Assembly (NCBI GenBank): GCA_037447655.1
Contig: JBBHKE010001947.1
Span: 1 to 39,711 of the forward strand
DNA length: 39,711 nt
DNA from: Zygnema cylindricum
Taxonomy: Eukaryota > Streptophyta > Zygnematophyceae > Zygnematales > Zygnemataceae
Reading direction: 5' to 3'
The notes under the pieces were generated by a model, which was not told where the DNA came from, ran no database searches, and worked only from the letters and a program-made list of their open reading frames with translations. This document shows, one piece after another, positions 30,690 through 39,711 of this stretch. The position numbers and the translations under genes were made by a program. Each line of letters opens with the position of its first letter. Positions within the stretch are counted from its first letter, which is position 1.

Positions 30690-31060
30690 TTTCATTTCAT
30701 AAATCATTCCAACGAGAGTGGAGCGGTATCAGGAGAGGGAGGGGGAGAGGCGACGACGTGGTCGACTTTTGCAAAGGACCCATAAAAGTAGAGCTCCAAG
30801 AGTCATGCAATTTTATGTCCTCTACATGCACACAAAGGGGTAGGAAAAAATTAGCTTTCCCTCGTACAAAAATGTTGGAATCGTGTAGAATATGCGAATA
30901 CTTTTTCCTATTCACTGGTCGGGTGTTACTCTGCCATTAAACAACTCTCGAGGTGATTAAATTTTGAGTTTGAAGATGAGCTAGCGTGATAAAACAACGG
31001 GTTGAAAAAGGGGACACTTCAAACTTAAACACATACTTAAATTCCAAACTTTCTTCTTAC

Positions 31061-31102
31061 AACATGAGATATTCTAGGTGCAACATGAGATATTCTAGGT
31101 GC
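31061..31102 (+). repeat. 21-bp unit in two perfect tandem copies
   Basis: AACATGAGATATTCTAGGTG plus C is repeated exactly twice. A young tandem duplication; no function suggested. Confidence 0.9.
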
Positions 31103-32906
31103 ATCACTCAAATTTGTAGGAAGATGAAAAAAAAACACCTTTATTTTAGCACATTAGCACATACTATTTGTAATAAAAAAATATTATAAAAGGCTTGCGC
31201 CGAAATCAACTAGGAAGTTTGTGCCGTATAGTCATGTTAGGGTCATTTATCGCTAGAGATAATGAGCCTCCAAGTAAAATACATCAAACTGTAAACTTTG
31301 TAACTCTTAGCCCCAACTAAATTGAAATTGAGATTTATTTTTCTTTGAATCTACCAATACTTCCAGTACATGAAGCCTACACCACCCTTTGTGTTTGTTG
31401 TGTGACTTGGTGTTCCTTAAATTCGTTATGTTTGTTTTTTGTTGCTTTATGCTTACGAGTGATGTTCATCGACGACTATATATTTAATCGTTGTCTAATG
31501 CTAGAAACCAACCCAATGAGAAGTATGTTACATGTTATTGATTCGAGTTTTTTGAATTTCTTACGACAAATTTGTCTTTGTGAAAGCAATTCACGAATGG
31601 TTATCGACGTTGAATCATGATTAAAAAATCACGCAAAGCCTTGGAGCGTACATCAAGTGATGTGGCACATGGCCTCGGCTCATTACTAGCCACAGGTATC
31701 AAGTGTTGTCGTGTGTCGTCTCGAATCATAAATGTTATCAGTATAACAACACTTGTGAGGCACCAAGATCTAAAAAGGACGGTTCATACCAAAAATGATG
31801 TCACAACTTCAATTGTAAGTTCTCGCTAATATCAAATGACGTGAGGTCGTTTGAAGTTGTTGAAAAGCAATATTTTTTTTCTTCAATTGTTTTTTTCATA
31901 AAAGTCAAGAGTGAAAAAAAAATGTTTTTTCCAAAACACCATTGATTTTTGGTAAACTTTTCAAGTTAGGTTTTGTTTTATGCATTTGGGTAACATGGTT
32001 TAAATTTTGTTTGTTTGTTGTTGTCGCTGTTTTTGTTGTTATCTTTTTGCTTAGTGTAATTGACACTAATAAATTCGTTCCTTTATTAGCTTAAAAGCTG
32101 AAATAACATTATCAACACTGTTTCAAGTTAAGGATCGTAAAGGGGGGACGATAGATTCGAGTTGTGAGAGGGACTGTCTTTAAATTTCCAACATTATTGC
32201 ACCTGTGACACGGATCACCGCCCCAGGTCGTTCGACACAAAGCAATTCCAATCGCTCTCTTCCAACTTTTCCTTCATAAATCTTTGTTTAAAACGTTTAC
32301 ATGTAAAAGGGTTCCCAAACGTTGAATTACATTCACAACTTTATAAGTTTCTCAATGCCAACTAAACTTCAAATCCGTGCGATACGGTTGTTATACTGCA
32401 TGTACGAAATCTCATTCCACACTAACTTTTCACCTAATTATTCTACTACAGTCCGACACGACTCCATGTGTTAACCACACAAGACTAAATACAAGGCGAC
32501 ACCCATTTTTGTTTGTCAACCATCCCTTTTGTATTCCCGCTTTAATTTCAACGAAGTTATAAAGAACTTGGGGCAAAATAGGGGTTGTAACCTTGGTGTG
32601 AGGTTTCATGTGTTTAACATCCCGAGTTTAAAGCTTTCAATTGTTTATTCTATCTTAGCTAGTGTTTGTTCATTCTCACTCACACGGCTCCTCTAACAAT
32701 ATGTAACTAACTGACCGTTTTCAACCGGTACTAATGTCCTTAATTCATGTTTTTGTCTTCAATACTATACCCACTTTAATCATCTTACTGGCACGCCAAG
32801 ACCAGAGACCTTCCAATAATGTACTTTGCCGCACCCCAATAGATGCCTTTGACCTTAGTTCTCTCCCTGGGGACAATTTACTGGATAGAGAAAGCTAATT
32901 GAAATA
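31103..32906. other. AT-rich DNA, no recognisable gene
   Basis: Open frames at 31345-31620 and 31617-31829 overlap at a shared TGA/ATG and have unremarkable composition; I recognise no domain. Elsewhere only short frames and T/A runs. Confidence 0.4.
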
Positions 32907-32969
32907 AAAAGGGTAATATATTGCAACAAAAGGGTAATATATTGCAACAAAAGGATATTATATTGCAAA
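32907..32969 (+). repeat. 21-bp unit in three tandem copies
   Basis: Unit AAAAGGGTAATATATTGCAA plus C. The first two copies are identical and the third has a few changes. It is the same period as the pair at 31061 but a different sequence. Confidence 0.9.
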
Positions 32970-33903
32970 CTTGAGAAATTTATGAAGGTATCGAAGGAGT
33001 TAACGCCTAACCTTGTCTCTAAATATTGATTAAAACTGGAGGTTGGGTTTTCAAAAGGAGACAAAAATATATCGGTTTTCTAATCCCAGAATAGAATAGA
33101 TCTGTCGTGGTTTCAGTAATAAAAAGGTTGAAAGAAGATATTAAGCTTTCGGCATAATTGAAAAGAGGTTTAGTATTCCCTTGAACTTCCTACTAATCTG
33201 TTTTCTAAGGTTCTTGACCATGTAATGTCAAGCATTTATGGGACAACACGGATAGGAACCAATTTTCAATGTTTTGCTACGTGTCATTTCAATTTCTATT
33301 ATATGCTATCATGGATGGGCTAACAATTTTTTCAAGGAAGAAAATAAAAGGTAGTCACTATCTTAGATAAAAGTGACCAGTGTGGTTCTGACTCCTCAGA
33401 TGCTAAAGATTTTACTCAAGCGTTTAAACTGCTTTAAACGAATTACACTACTCAGAGGTGTTATGGAGGTACGAAAAATTTAAGACATTTTATTAGGTTT
33501 TTAGGAAGAGGTAATAAAGTTTTTCAGTAGAAATTCAGATTCTGTTAGCCTTCATAAATGGAGTATTGTATCCTGGATAACTGGAACCCTTAATAGGAGA
33601 ACTAAAAGGTAATACAGGAATTTGGGGAAAATAGGCTGACTGGATCTCAATAAAAGTTTCTTTTATTTTATGGAATGATGGAACCTATGGCTTTTGTACG
33701 GCGTGAATTTAGAAATATGTTTTAGATATGGTCAACAGGAACATAAAATTCGATGCCATTGAATGGGTCTTTTATATATTTATGTATTTGATACGCGTGG
33801 GGCTTTTAAGTCTGGTGTCCTTTTTCAGAAATATTTTTCACTAAATCTTGTAAAAGCTAGTGTATCTGGGAAATGACTTTGGGTGTGAAATCTTGGGAAA
33901 ATT
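32970..33903. other. AT-rich DNA, no recognisable gene
   Basis: No long open frame and no terminal repeat recognised. Confidence 0.45.
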
Positions 33904-33922
33904 TCCTCTCTCACCTCTCTCC

Positions 33923-33957
<35 letters not shown>

Positions 33958-34040
33958 CCACTCTCTCTCTCCCACTCTCTCTCTCTCCCCCACACTCTCT
34001 CTCTCCCACTCTGTCTCTCTCTCTCTATCTCTCTCTATGG
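33904..34040 (+). repeat. CT microsatellite
   Basis: About 135 bp of (CT)n with CCCACTCT interruptions. The Ser/Leu-rich and Glu/Arg-rich apparent proteins on the two strands are artefacts of the repeat. The CT-richness continues more weakly to 34520. Confidence 0.95.
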
Positions 34041-34155
34041 CATCTCTTCCTCTCGACTTCTCCCTCCCTGAATATATATTTCTCATTGACATTCAATCTC
34101 GGTTTTGATCCCTCTCTTCCCCTTTTGACTCTATCTAAGTTGCGCCCACGCTCCA

Positions 34156-34377
34156 CTAACTACTGTGGCCATTGTTAAAATCACTCTCTCTGCTACGAAA
34201 TAGCCAGATCCTAACAGCGTTTTCCCACACCTTTCCTGGAGTTTCGCTTTCCATCGCTTCTTCAATAGAGCCTTGCCTCTCCCTCCCTTCTGCTGAAATT
34301 TTCTTCTCCAGCTTTGTCCTTCGCAGAGTTAATTCTCCCGCTTTCTCCTCAGCACTCTGCAGACGCTCCGCCGACAT
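34156..34377 (-). CDS. Possible small exon, unrecognised
   Basis: A 73-codon frame predicted to be charged and helical (Glu/Lys/Arg-rich first half with a heptad-like look), then V-W-E-N-A-V-R-I-W-L-F. It lies in the GC-richer 34150-34600 block. A further minus-strand frame lies upstream (34395-34583). It could be one exon of a host gene on the minus strand, but the CT-rich plus strand also produces Glu/Arg-rich frames by chance, so support is weak. Confidence 0.2.
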   Translation of the reverse strand: MSAERLQSAEEKAGELTLRRTKLEKKISAEGRERQGSIEEAMESETPGKVWENAVRIWLFRSRESDFNNGHSS

Positions 34378-34583
34378 TCAAATTTTCGATCTCCCTATTG
34401 GCGGCCGCCGCGATCTGCTAAAGGTTGACCGCCGTCCGATTCTCTCTCGGTCATCCTCCTTTCGGCCACAATCTTCGCCGTCCCTTCGTCACGTCTCTCT
34501 CTCTCTCTGACCAAATGTAGTTGCGCGCCAAAAGTTTGGTTTACTGTATTGGTCAACTTTGAAAAGAGGAAACTTCGAAACAC

Positions 34584-35522
34584 GGAAACTCATTAGCTGC
34601 CGGTCACGCGGGGAAAAACAAATTCGTGTAACCAATTAGTTGCCGACCGGCAGCTCCATTGTTCTTTAATGACTGTTGCTCTTTAAGCGTCAAGCTTCAT
34701 GGAAATATTTTCAAAATAAATACATTTTCAAATATTTGTTCAATCTCAGCTTTGTATTCCTTCTATGATGATAAGCGTTATAGCTGTCATTGTCTACTGC
34801 GTTTTTCTCGACGTGTTCACCGCTGATTGGTTCTGCCGTAACCGGCCGTTACCAGCTGCTAATTTTGTAAATTAGGAACTTTTCTATGCTACCAAACGCA
34901 AAACTCAGAACTACAGTATAATTAATTAATTAAACGAACGAACATGGGAACATCGAACGAAACTGATCTCTTAACTTTATTACGAATCACAAAATAAAAG
35001 TACAATGCTTAAAAATTTTACACGGCTAACTATTACGCATAGATACAGGTGAATACCACAGAGTGACAGAGGAAATGGTACTGTGCCACGCGATCCACAT
35101 ACAATTCTCTCGTAAATCCCAATTTGTAATCAAGATGCACTAACTAAATGCGCCTGAAGTGTACAGAACTCTACTAAGTGCGTGCAAATCATAATAAAAG
35201 GTGCAACTAAAACTAAATGTCCCTACTGACGATAATCTAATCAAATCTAAGTCAATCATGGGCATTGCAATAGGCCAATAGCGGTAAAGACGAGCTGAAT
35301 AATAGTTGTGCTCAAAAGTACGAAAATTAATAGATACGTCATGCGCTAGTTCAATGGGCCAAAAATGCTAGATTAATTTCCTCGAAAGGCCAAAGGTAAA
35401 AATATGTTGCAACTACTATTGGTTGTTCATGCGGCTCAAATATTTTTGTTACGTTGATGACGTCACTCAGAATCCCGTAAATTGTCGGTGTTCACAAGTC
35501 CAATTCTTTGACCAGTTGAATA
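34584..35522. other. No recognisable gene
   Basis: AT-rich, with short direct motifs only. No terminal repeats found. Confidence 0.4.
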
Positions 35523-35668
35523 TTATTTTTTCAAAGATCCAAATTACCATAATCAAACAATTAGAATGTATGATTTTTTCCAAAATTTTCAAATTCTTAA
35601 ATAGCGTACACCACGGTAATTATTTGTATACGCTAATGAAACCTACACGCTAATAGCGATTGGCGGTG
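35523..35668. repeat. Right part of a TA-flanked MITE, left end missing
   Basis: Closely similar to 7836-7984, ending CTAATAGCGATTGGCGGTG then TA. No CACCGCCAATCG left end is present in the preceding 2 kb. The TA is followed by a short (ACTGT/GTACT)-type repeat to about 35692. Confidence 0.6.
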
Positions 35669-35692
35669 TACTGTACAGTACTGTACTGTACG

Positions 35693-36359
35693 TTTTGGTC
35701 TCTCAAATTTTAAATGTACGGTCTCGTCTTTCCATAACGGGCGTGACAAGTGACAGCGACTTCTTTGTGACTTTTCACCGTCACATTCGTCGCCCTTTCG
35801 TTCGGCGCCAACGCCAAAAAAATAACAGCCAGGTGGTTGAATCTGAAATAGTGTAGGTTTAGTGGATCATATTACTATATTAGTCTTTAATTGCTTTTTG
35901 TTTAGTTCAACAACATCCACAATTTACGTGGTGTTTGAATTTAGTAAAGTTAAAAACACGGAAATAATTTCTTTGATTTCCGGTCAATCGGAAACTCCCA
36001 AAATACCTATTCAAAAGGTTAAACGCTTTAAACCAATTACAAACATTTACCGATTCTCCATCCATGTGACCGTACACCACCTTATCACCCTCGACACGTG
36101 GTAATTACAGCTTGCGTACGTCCTTTTTGGCCTCTTCGGTTCCGCAGGCCTGACGCATTTATTTTTCTTCATTTGTACGATACTAACGTACTTTTTTTCC
36201 GCGGCTACCCTTACTTGCTCCTCTGCCGCCACGTCGTCTTTCAGCCGTCCCTGACTGGAATGAAATTGAACGCAGAGAGGACGGCCGGCCGGCATGTTTT
36301 GTAGCAGTTGACGCAATGGATTTGTAGACTGGTAAACTTTCGCAAAAAGAGCGGGAAGG
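35693..36359. other. No recognisable gene
   Basis: Mixed composition. The 136-codon minus-strand frame at 36047-36457 spans the hairpin at 36360 and shows no known motif; I do not call it. Confidence 0.35.
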
Positions 36360-36396
36360 CGGGAGTGTTTGACGCTACAACAGTCAAACACTCCCG
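36360..36396. repeat. Perfect 14-bp stem hairpin
   Basis: The arms CGGGAGTGTTTGAC and GTCAAACACTCCCG flank a 9-nt loop. It is GC-balanced and stable-looking, with no adjacent ORF or element end that explains it. The stem is shorter than usual for a plant microRNA precursor. Confidence 0.85.
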
Positions 36397-37565
36397 GAGT
36401 CCGTGACAGTATTGAAGCATTAAAATTTAAAAACATGCAAAAAACGTATAAACACACTTTTGTACACTTTATATGAATCAGTACATTTTATGGCTGTTCA
36501 GAGCCTGTTATGTTCTTGCTTTCTATAACTGAATGACGCACTCGCACTCCTGACGTTACCGGCCGTAATTTTCGTAACGCACTAAAAAGTCGGCTGCCAC
36601 GGTCCCACCGCCGCAGCGCGCCATTTTCCTCGAAAGAGATCTCCCACGCGTGCGACATTTTGCATGTGGTACGTTTTAATCGACGCGCGATGTTCGCTCC
36701 GTCGTATATCAATCGTATTCGTCGTTCTCACGTGCTGACGGCGCAGAGGTCTATTCTTGTCAGTCAACTGGGCTAGTTGCAGCTCTCCGGGAGTGGTCCA
36801 CGTGGCACTCTGACGCCCTCTCTACCTACCCACTCTTTCCACTCTCCTCAGATTTGTCCCAAACAAATTAATTGATACCCTATCTCCCATTTCTCTCTCT
36901 CTTCCCCTTCCTCTCTCTTCCCTTTCCTCTCTTCCCCTCCCTCCTCCTTTCCTCTACCGGACGTCCATCCTTTCCTCCCTCTCTCTCTACTCGTTCCTCT
37001 TCCGTCTCTCTCTCTCCCTGTTTCTCCCTCTCTGTCCCTTTTTTCCCGCTTTTTATATTTTTGAATCTACCTTTTCTCCTCCTCTGTCTCATGGGGAATC
37101 TCCCAAAGGCAGCACTCTTCTCTCATTATTATGCCCTTGAGAAAGTTTCTCAGATAATAAACAATATTTCTTTGAGACCCTAATTTGACCTAATCCTTTC
37201 CCTTGAATCAAACTTAGCCCTTATTTCCCCTTTGCAAAAAACCTTAATGCCATTTATAGTTAATAACTTATTTAATACCCTCTCTCTTTCCAACACTTCT
37301 TCCTCTCTCCCGCTATTTCTTCTCCCTCTCCCTTTCCCTCTGCCTCCATCTTCTTCTCTCCCTCCTCCCTCCCTCCCTCCCCCTTTCTATCTCCATTTTT
37401 CTCACTGGCATCTTCTTGAACTCTATATTCTTCATATTCTTATTTTTTTTAAACTGGGATTTTGCATTACACTGTTCAAAATCACTTAAAATAAAAATTT
37501 AAAACTGGATCCAAAATAATACCCCGATTTCTCTTAATAGACCTTCTATTTTTAGGGTTTCTCCC
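36397..37565 (+). promoter_or_regulatory. Candidate 5' region of the gene at 37566, CT-rich
   Basis: Contains two pyrimidine-rich blocks (about 36885-37060 and 37260-37395) upstream of the exon at 37566. CT-rich stretches are frequent in plant core promoters and 5' leaders. An AT-rich run (37487-37503) could act as a TATA-like element. The transcription start is not determinable here, and no other gene is seen in the interval. Confidence 0.3.
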
Positions 37566-37742
37566 ATGCCAGCCTCTGCAATGACGTGGCATCATTATGT
37601 CATCTCCCTTTGTCTGGTTCTTGCTGCCACGTTTCACTCTGCTATTGGTGAGTTGAATACTTCCGAAGCATCGACGGATGTTTTGAAAATCAGGGTGGAA
37701 CCTTCCGGGAACCTTACCAGAGAACAGTATGCACGGGACATG
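37566..37742 (+). CDS. First exon of a putative secreted protein gene
   Basis: 59 codons starting at ATG 37566 (CCC-ATG-CC context; a second in-frame Met at codon 6). Residues 11-27 form a hydrophobic core (V-I-S-L-C-L-V-L-A-A) followed by S-A-I-G, the pattern of an N-terminal signal peptide with likely cleavage near residues 25-28. The mature part has two N-glycosylation sequons (N31-T-S, N49-L-T). The frame meets a good plant-type 5' splice site, ATG|GTATGT, at 37742/37743 in phase 0; reading on gives 22 further codons to a stop at 37811. I do not recognise the protein family. The rest of the gene would lie to the right, partly beyond the window. Confidence 0.45.
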
Positions 37743-39675
37743 GTATGTTACTTCACCGCTATCAATTTTCATAGTTTAAAGCTATCTGTATTTAAATTTA
37801 ACGTTTTTTAGAATCTGTCTGGAGTTTATTTTTTTCTGGTTCAATAGTCAGAAATGCTTCAAAGCGAAAATGTTAACTGAATATTAGAGTCGGTCCGTAG
37901 TAACTAACTGGACTGAAAGTTTCTTCCTAGGTCAAATAATCAGGAATGTGGACCAGTACTGGAGTGGATCCATATTACTCCATACTACTATTCCATATTC
38001 CATATTACTAGTTGCAGTATTCAAAATTTCCTCCTGGTTTGCAGGAATTAGAAACCCTTCAAAGTCAAAATGTGAACCAGCATCAGAGCGGATCCATTTC
38101 ACCTAACAGGCATGTTGTCATAATTGAATTCTACAGTGTCGGTGGAAAGGTGAAGGTTTCCAGGTTGCAGATAAATTCTGTTTACTGAATACTGGTTATA
38201 AAAATACCGGTTACATTTATTTTGGTTACAGGAATGCTGGTTATGAGTAAGTACTGCAGAGTTACAGTGAAGTGTGTGTGGAATATAAATGTACGTATCG
38301 ACTTTAATGCTGGAAAGGGAAAAATGCCGTATTAATACTTAAATCGAAGTAGGCATTCTCAATGTGGAACACACTTGTAAAGGTTTTTTTGACATATTGC
38401 TGTGTTTGGTAGAGAGTAGAGGGAGAGGTTCAATGCAGAGTTGGTTGAATATGACAAGACGGCTTAGCTTTGTACACATGCCATATGTTAGATGATTATC
38501 ATTTTAATGTGGACTAGAGTTGAAATGGCTTTTTATATTTTGCATTCAAAGTTTTAAAGTGGACGTCAAGACTTTATCAGGAGGTGCAGAGACAGAATGG
38601 ATAAGAACATAGTTTTGATGTGTGAAAATACGTGGAAATGCTTATGTCTCTGTACCCAGTATTATACAGGCCTTTCGGGTTGAATATAGCTAGTATTGGT
38701 TAGCCAAATATAGCATTTCCATACTTTTTGCACGTAAAAAGTATGATAAGATACAACTATGTTCGCTGAGGTAGCCAGTCTAACTGGAGGCTGGTGTGAC
38801 GTGGCAGCGGCAGGTGGCAGATAGTAAAAGGTGTGACCTAGCAGTGACAGGATGCAGATGTCAGATGACATGTGGCATGTGACGTGACAATGACATGGTC
38901 CGGATGGTAGCGAACCGTGGAGTGATAGGTGGTGAATTCTGTTAGAGTTTTGTTCTGGCAAATGATAACTCGTAGATGGTGAATATCGGAAAAGGAAAGG
39001 GAGAGGGAGAGGGAGAGGGAGGAATTAAATGTCATGTCACAGGAGATAAGGGTGGTTTGATACAGACAGGTGAAATTCAAGGGAATGGGACAACAGAAAG
39101 GAGGCATTTAGTATTTGGTAAAGGAATAGGGGTAAAATAGGGATTTACACGAAATAGAAAAAACCAGCAAGACTTACTGAACAGGAGTTGTAGTTAGCTG
39201 TGCAGTGACTGCGTACTGTTGAAAACTTACCTTCTTCTGGTCCTGTTTCAGTGACTTCTGTGATTCTGTTTTAGTGATTTCTGTGATTCGTTTTAGATTA
39301 TTCACATTAGAGCAGTAATTGGCTTTTCCAAACTAGCCATTACAAAGTTTGGCCGATATGAGGAGGCAAAATGTGGCTAAAGATGTAAAATATGAAGATA
39401 AAGGATAGGTTTAGGGAGAGTGGGGACATGGGGAAGAGGAGAGATTTTAGGTTACCCTTTCTCTGTTGTTAGGGTTTATTAGAATGTGTGATACGGAAAG
39501 GGGAACTACCCCACACTAAGTTCTACAATGGGGCACAATACGCACAGTGATGTTAAAGGGAAATCAACTGCATTCATTTGTTTCTCACCTTTCCTTCTGT
39601 CACACCCCTGTCCTTTTGAACTTATATAAGCTAGATTGAAAGTGTTTTTTTTGACATATTTGTCTCGCAGATGTA
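37743..39675 (+). other. Putative intron and downstream gene region
   Basis: Starts GTATGT. A related motif (CTTCAAAG...AAAATGT) occurs at about 37857 and 38058, with partial echoes between, giving weak internal direct repeats. After TTTGCAG at 38038-38044 the phase-0 frame stays open about 46 codons to a TGA (E-L-E-T-L-Q start), so a second exon is possible but unproven. A (GGGAGA)n run lies at 38995-39022. No other gene is recognised. Confidence 0.3.
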
Positions 39676-39711
39676 TACCGCCCATCGCTATTAGAGGTTG
39701 TGACTTACTTG
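39676..39711 (+). mobile_element. Left end of a TA-flanked MITE, cut by the window edge
   Basis: TACCGCCCATCGCTATTAG follows TA at 39674-39675, matching the family's CACCGCC-type left end with two changes. Continuation lies outside the window. Confidence 0.55.

Larger units (their letters stand above)
26991..30957. mobile_element. Putative 4 kb element with long diverged terminal inverted repeats
   Basis: About 250 bp at the left (26991-27290) and right (30690-30957) are inverted copies. Landmarks are ATCACCTCGA at 26991 against TCGAGGTGAT at 30948; CATGGGTCCTTTGCAAAA at 27192 against its inverse at 30767; and a CGACG-CCTCTCCCC block. Homology continues outward for roughly 60 bp on both sides, so the exact ends and any target duplication are unresolved. 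Long diverged TIRs suit a Mutator-like element, but no transposase was found inside. The interior has a tandem duplication, a MITE and a 26-bp palindrome built from the TIR motif. Confidence 0.45.

Noticed and set aside
31061-32969. CRISPR-like regularly spaced repeats
   Set aside because: The 21-bp repeats are directly tandem without spacers, in eukaryotic DNA. They are plain tandem duplications.
33841-34178. Ser/Leu-rich and Glu/Arg-rich ORFs
   Set aside because: Direct translations of a CT microsatellite and its complement.
36047-36457. 136-codon minus-strand ORF
   Set aside because: No recognisable domain, it crosses a perfect hairpin, and no neighbouring exon or splice evidence supports it.

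Overview
The window looks like repeat-dominated nuclear DNA of a eukaryote, most likely of the green lineage (plant or streptophyte alga). The reasons are a DUF659-type hAT transposase, a Ty1/copia retrotransposon with a primer-binding site matching initiator tRNA-Met, 5'-CT-rich tracts ahead of an apparent intron-containing gene, and an AT-rich background. No bacterial-style operon, rRNA, confident tRNA or CRISPR array was seen. The organism is an inference; no species is named with confidence.

Layout. 1-2.7 kb: unassigned AT-rich DNA with one weak zinc-knuckle ORF. 2.7-8.2 kb: a cluster of class II elements. It includes a hAT-like MITE (2881-3439) with a second MITE in its terminal TA, then a 4.65 kb hAT unit (3567-8216; 11-bp terminal repeats CATAGATGTCC, 8-bp target duplication GTTCATAA). 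That unit carries a nearly whole but frameshifted transposase on the minus strand and has internal copies of its own ends. 8.6-10.3 kb: a 1.7 kb almost pure polypyrimidine tract. 11.1-11.5 kb: two decayed MITEs. 12.1-19.3 kb: a complete but dead Ty1/copia element on the minus strand. Its target duplication is perfect (AGGTT) and its LTRs are 1021 and 940 bp. A 738-bp solo-LTR-like insertion (target duplication CTATC) splits its integrase, and its reverse transcriptase has an internal 37-residue duplication. 19.9-20.5 kb: the decayed C-terminus of a second hAT transposase. 21.3-23.6 kb: a long inverted-repeat element, then two hAT-type MITEs of one family nested in each other, then a TA-flanked MITE. 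25.3-31.0 kb: more TA-flanked MITEs and a roughly 4 kb element with long diverged inverted ends that contains a tandem duplication. 31-37 kb: mostly unassigned AT-rich DNA with microsatellites. 37.6 kb to the end: the first exon of an apparent host gene for a secreted protein, followed by a putative intron.

The common thread is transposition history. At least ten full or partial copies belong to one TA-flanked MITE superfamily with termini resembling CACCGYSAATCGYTATTAG. These insert into hAT elements, into a segmental duplication and at the edge of the polypyrimidine tract, so several insertions can be ordered in time. No intact self-mobilising element was found, and no new defence or metabolic system is supported. 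The most unusual observations are the tandem hAT unit with a single outer target duplication, the half-tRNA primer site containing a gag start codon, the duplicated reverse transcriptase motif A, and the nested insertions with readable target duplications.
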